Program-made: the position numbers and the translations under genes
The notes under the pieces: generated by a model
Database searches by the model: none
What the model saw: the letters and a program-made list of their open reading frames with translations, nothing else
Told to the model about the DNA's origin: nothing
Assembly: GCA_054601695.1 (NCBI GenBank)
Contig: BAAHQB010000027.1
Span: 930,001 to 994,000 of the forward strand
DNA length: 64,000 bases
Origin: Amorphochlora amoebiformis
Taxonomy: Eukaryota; Cercozoa; Chlorarachniophyceae
Direction: 5' to 3'
Shown here: in pieces, positions 1-64,000 of the stretch
Layout of the letters: every line of letters begins with the position of its first letter
How positions within the stretch are numbered: position 1 is the stretch's first letter

Positions 1-375
1 ATATATATATATATATATACATAGTTTTTGTGTGTATGCTTTCATAGCTATAAGAGAAGTATATATTCATAAATATAATATATATATATATATATATATT
101 ACATATATATATATATATATATATTATATCCACAACCGCACACACAAGCATGCACGAATTTCTGGCCTCTTAGATTGGGAGCATATGTTCATGCTGGTAT
201 GTACTCCCCCCACACTCATCCTTAACTGCTACCTTCACATGCAGAGGATTAGGTACCTCGAGATTCGGCCAAATGTAAGTATATAATAATTAACATGCAG
301 ACCCAGACCAAAATTCTTTTATATATATTTATATATATGTATATGTGTATATAAGTGTATATATATATACATGTA

Positions 376-418
<43 letters not shown>

Positions 419-520
419 TAAATATATAAATAATGTATATATATATATATATACACCCAAGTATATACAAATCTATATATACACATATACATATATACAC
501 ACATATATGTACATATATAT

Positions 521-565
<45 letters not shown>

Positions 566-605
566 AATATATAGATATACACACAATTATGTGTAGATAT
601 ACCTC

Positions 606-686
<81 letters not shown>

Positions 687-700
687 AACAAAGAAATATT
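1..700. repeat. TA microsatellite with a short unique island
   Basis: (TA)n and TATG/TACA variants. About 130-290 is unique and could hold part of an exon, but none is supported in phase. Confidence 0.8.
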
Positions 701-702
701 AC

Positions 703-10022
<9,320 letters not shown>

Positions 10023-10024
10023 CT

Positions 10025-11880
<1,856 letters not shown>

Positions 11881-11888
11881 CAACGCAC

Positions 11889-20968
<9,080 letters not shown>

Positions 20969-20983
20969 CTATGTAGGTTTACT

Positions 20984-21021
<38 letters not shown>

Positions 21022-21060
21022 AATATACATGTATATATATATATGTATATATATATATAC

Positions 21061-21091
<31 letters not shown>

Positions 21092-21197
21092 TTGTATACA
21101 CATATACAATTTAGAAATATCCGTAAAATGTGTATACGTATAAATGTATACTATATATAATAGTATATTGTACATGCCTGTATATAATAATATATAT

Positions 21198-21251
<54 letters not shown>

Positions 21252-21330
21252 GTATATGTATATGTATGTATAAAGATATATTATATATACACACATATAT
21301 ATATATTATACAATAATATATATATATATA

Positions 21331-21378
<48 letters not shown>

Positions 21379-21406
21379 CATGAACACACTCACATGTATA
21401 CATTTA

Positions 21407-21538
<132 letters not shown>

Positions 21539-21572
21539 TTGTACATAAATATATATATATATATATATATTA

Positions 21573-21615
<43 letters not shown>

Positions 21616-21739
21616 TTGTATATATGAACACACTCAGTTTTATACACATTTAGTTTTAGTGAATGTACATATATATATATATATACATATATATACATAT
21701 TTTATAGAAATATATATGTTTATTAAATGATATGAATGT

Positions 21740-44319
<22,580 letters not shown>

Positions 44320-44555
44320 GCTTTGCACTCCTTTCGTTGTCCGGGAATGCTCTGACGGAGAGTGACAGAGGTACACGTGTTTGCAAGAATATTGTTTTAT
44401 ATATCACATATTAAGTTCAAGATATACCTAATATCTATATCTGATATATTATATATTAATATATAGATAAATACATATTGAATGCTGAATATTCATATAT
44501 CTAAAGCTAATATCCAAGATTTAGACTACAAAGTAAAGTAAATTTAACCCTACCC
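44320..44555. promoter_or_regulatory. Divergent intergenic region between Vms1-like and hydroxylase genes
   Basis: 236 bp separate the two start codons (44319 minus, 44556 plus). The stretch is A/T-rich but lacks a long TA microsatellite, unlike almost all other non-coding DNA here. It must hold both 5' UTRs and promoters. I see no recognisable TATA box or Inr. Confidence 0.5.
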
Positions 44556-54881
<10,326 letters not shown>

Positions 54882-54959
54882 TACAAGTCTGAAAGGTAGT
54901 GTTATTACTAGTGTATCATCAATATCTAGACAGATATGTAAGAATTTAATCTACTGCGG

Positions 54960-55501
54960 TTAATATTCAATTCATTGGGCCATCTGGATAATACTATAAC
55001 TAGATATCAGTATACTAGTATATCATGGGCCATCATGGCTAGATATAGAAATATATATATTATTCTGTTATTATTCATGATCATCTGAGATATCTAGGCC
55101 TCCATCTCAAGATCGACTATAAACTAGAAACGAGATAAAACATGGTAAACCGTAAGGCACGTCCTAGACGTATACATCTAGCGTATGTTCTAGATGTTAA
55201 CTCATATACTCTAGATACTAGGCACTAGTAGGCAGTTGACTTTCTAGACTTAATTATAATTGGCTGAGCTAATAGGGTCTGATGAGTGTTCATCATATTC
55301 AAGAGTCTAGAGAGTCTCTAGAGACTAGTAGAGAGCGAACTACTGTCTAGATGTTATACGCTAGCGCTAGACATGCGTACTGACTACCCCATCCCTAGCA
55401 TCCGATATACTCTAGATACTAGATATACTATGATATACACACACACTCACACACATATTTTTATATATATCTAGATATATATATATATTTATTTATGTAT
55501 C

Positions 55502-55533
<32 letters not shown>

Positions 55534-55650
55534 TAGTCAATAAAAATACCAGATACTAGAGATATACCAGATATATGAACATACTACTAGTATAGATATG
55601 AACGCGAAGAAATGTATCCAGCCATAGTGTACAGGTGGACTAGTAGTACG
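54960..55650. other. CTAG-rich intergenic DNA
   Basis: Between the plus-strand gene tail and the remodeller stop. The palindrome CTAG recurs very often (CTAGAT, ACTAGA, TACTAG) in otherwise unique sequence. No exon supported. Confidence 0.6.
55488..55493 (-). terminator. Candidate poly(A) signal AATAAA
   Basis: On the minus strand AATAAA occurs about 200 nt after the TAG of the remodeller gene. The position fits a polyadenylation signal, but the surroundings are A/T-rich and a chance match is likely. Confidence 0.3.
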
Positions 55651-55691
55651 TGATTTGCATAACTCTTCACAGACATGAGCTAGAGGGAGAA

Positions 55692-63514
<7,823 letters not shown>

Positions 63515-63730
63515 CTGAGAATTAATTGTATTGAGTACTCTTACTAAAATATTCCGGCTAAGTTTGCTAATTTTAGAATGCCAACCCTATTAATATGTTT
63601 ACTATCTACGTTTCATTTCCGCATCCGCTAGTATCATCACTTTACATACGCATTAAAAACATAATTCACACGGATAAACACATAAAAAAATTTGTATTTC
63701 AAATATATATGAATGAAAAGTGTACATATT

Positions 63731-63805
<75 letters not shown>

Positions 63806-63840
63806 ACGTATATATATACATATGTATGTAGTATTTGTTC

Positions 63841-63875
<35 letters not shown>

Positions 63876-64000
63876 GTATTTAATATATAATCATATGTGC
63901 ATGTAAAATGGATATGTGCCTAGTGGATAGATTGATAGATAAATGATATGTAATATACATGTCCATAATGCACATTAATATATGTAACATATGAATATAA
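63515..64000. other. Remodeller intron: unique A/T-rich DNA then TA microsatellite
   Basis: Upstream intron of the first visible remodeller exon. It holds a polypyrimidine-poor acceptor region and (TA)n from about 63730. No exon seen. Confidence 0.7.

Overview
The window is nuclear DNA from an intron-dense eukaryote, almost certainly a unicellular one. Spliceosomal introns (GT-AG, with some GC-AG) break every gene. Telomere-type TTAGGG/CCCTAA hexamers are abundant inside the window. Long (TA)n microsatellites fill most non-coding DNA. The hexamer excludes lineages with TTTAGGG telomeres, but I cannot name a genus. Almost all long open frames in the TA tracts are artefacts (repeating Tyr-Ile). 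The real genes are strings of short, GC-richer exons that I rebuilt by joining AG|exon|GT segments in a consistent reading phase.

Layout from right to left. (1) 55.7-63.5 kb, minus strand: a SWR1/EP400/Domino/PIE1-type chromatin-remodelling ATPase with HSA domain, split SNF2 helicase, SANT/Myb domain and Gln-rich tail. It has large exons, and its 5' end lies outside the window. (2) 44.56-54.9 kb, plus strand: a prolyl 4-hydroxylase-like 2-oxoglutarate/Fe(II) dioxygenase of at least ten mini-exons, possibly with a basic C-terminal extension. (3) 21.7-44.3 kb, minus strand, divergent from the hydroxylase with 236 bp between start codons: a Vms1/ANKZF1 orthologue (ribosome-associated quality control peptidyl-tRNA hydrolase) in about 36 exons of 28-108 nt. 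It carries a C2H2 finger, the VLRF1 domain with its catalytic Gln, ankyrin repeats and two RanBP2-type zinc fingers. (4) About 11.9-21.0 kb, minus strand: exons of an AZUL-domain protein resembling the N-terminal half of UBE3A-type HECT ubiquitin ligases. Its reading phase continues from the Vms1 exons, so a fusion is possible but unproven. (5) 0.7-10 kb, minus strand: phase-compatible exons of a protein I do not recognise.

The most unusual feature is the intron make-up. Many introns of the Vms1 and hydroxylase genes are telomere-like arrays, mostly with CCCTAA on the sense strand of either gene. Donors read GTAACC and acceptors CCCTAG, one or two changes from the hexamer, and each hexamer supplies a CTAAC branch-point match. 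The second theme is repeated tandem duplication of single exons with their splice sites, some intact and in frame, others decayed. A 42-bp minisatellite begins at a splice donor, and GA/CT tracts lie inside introns.
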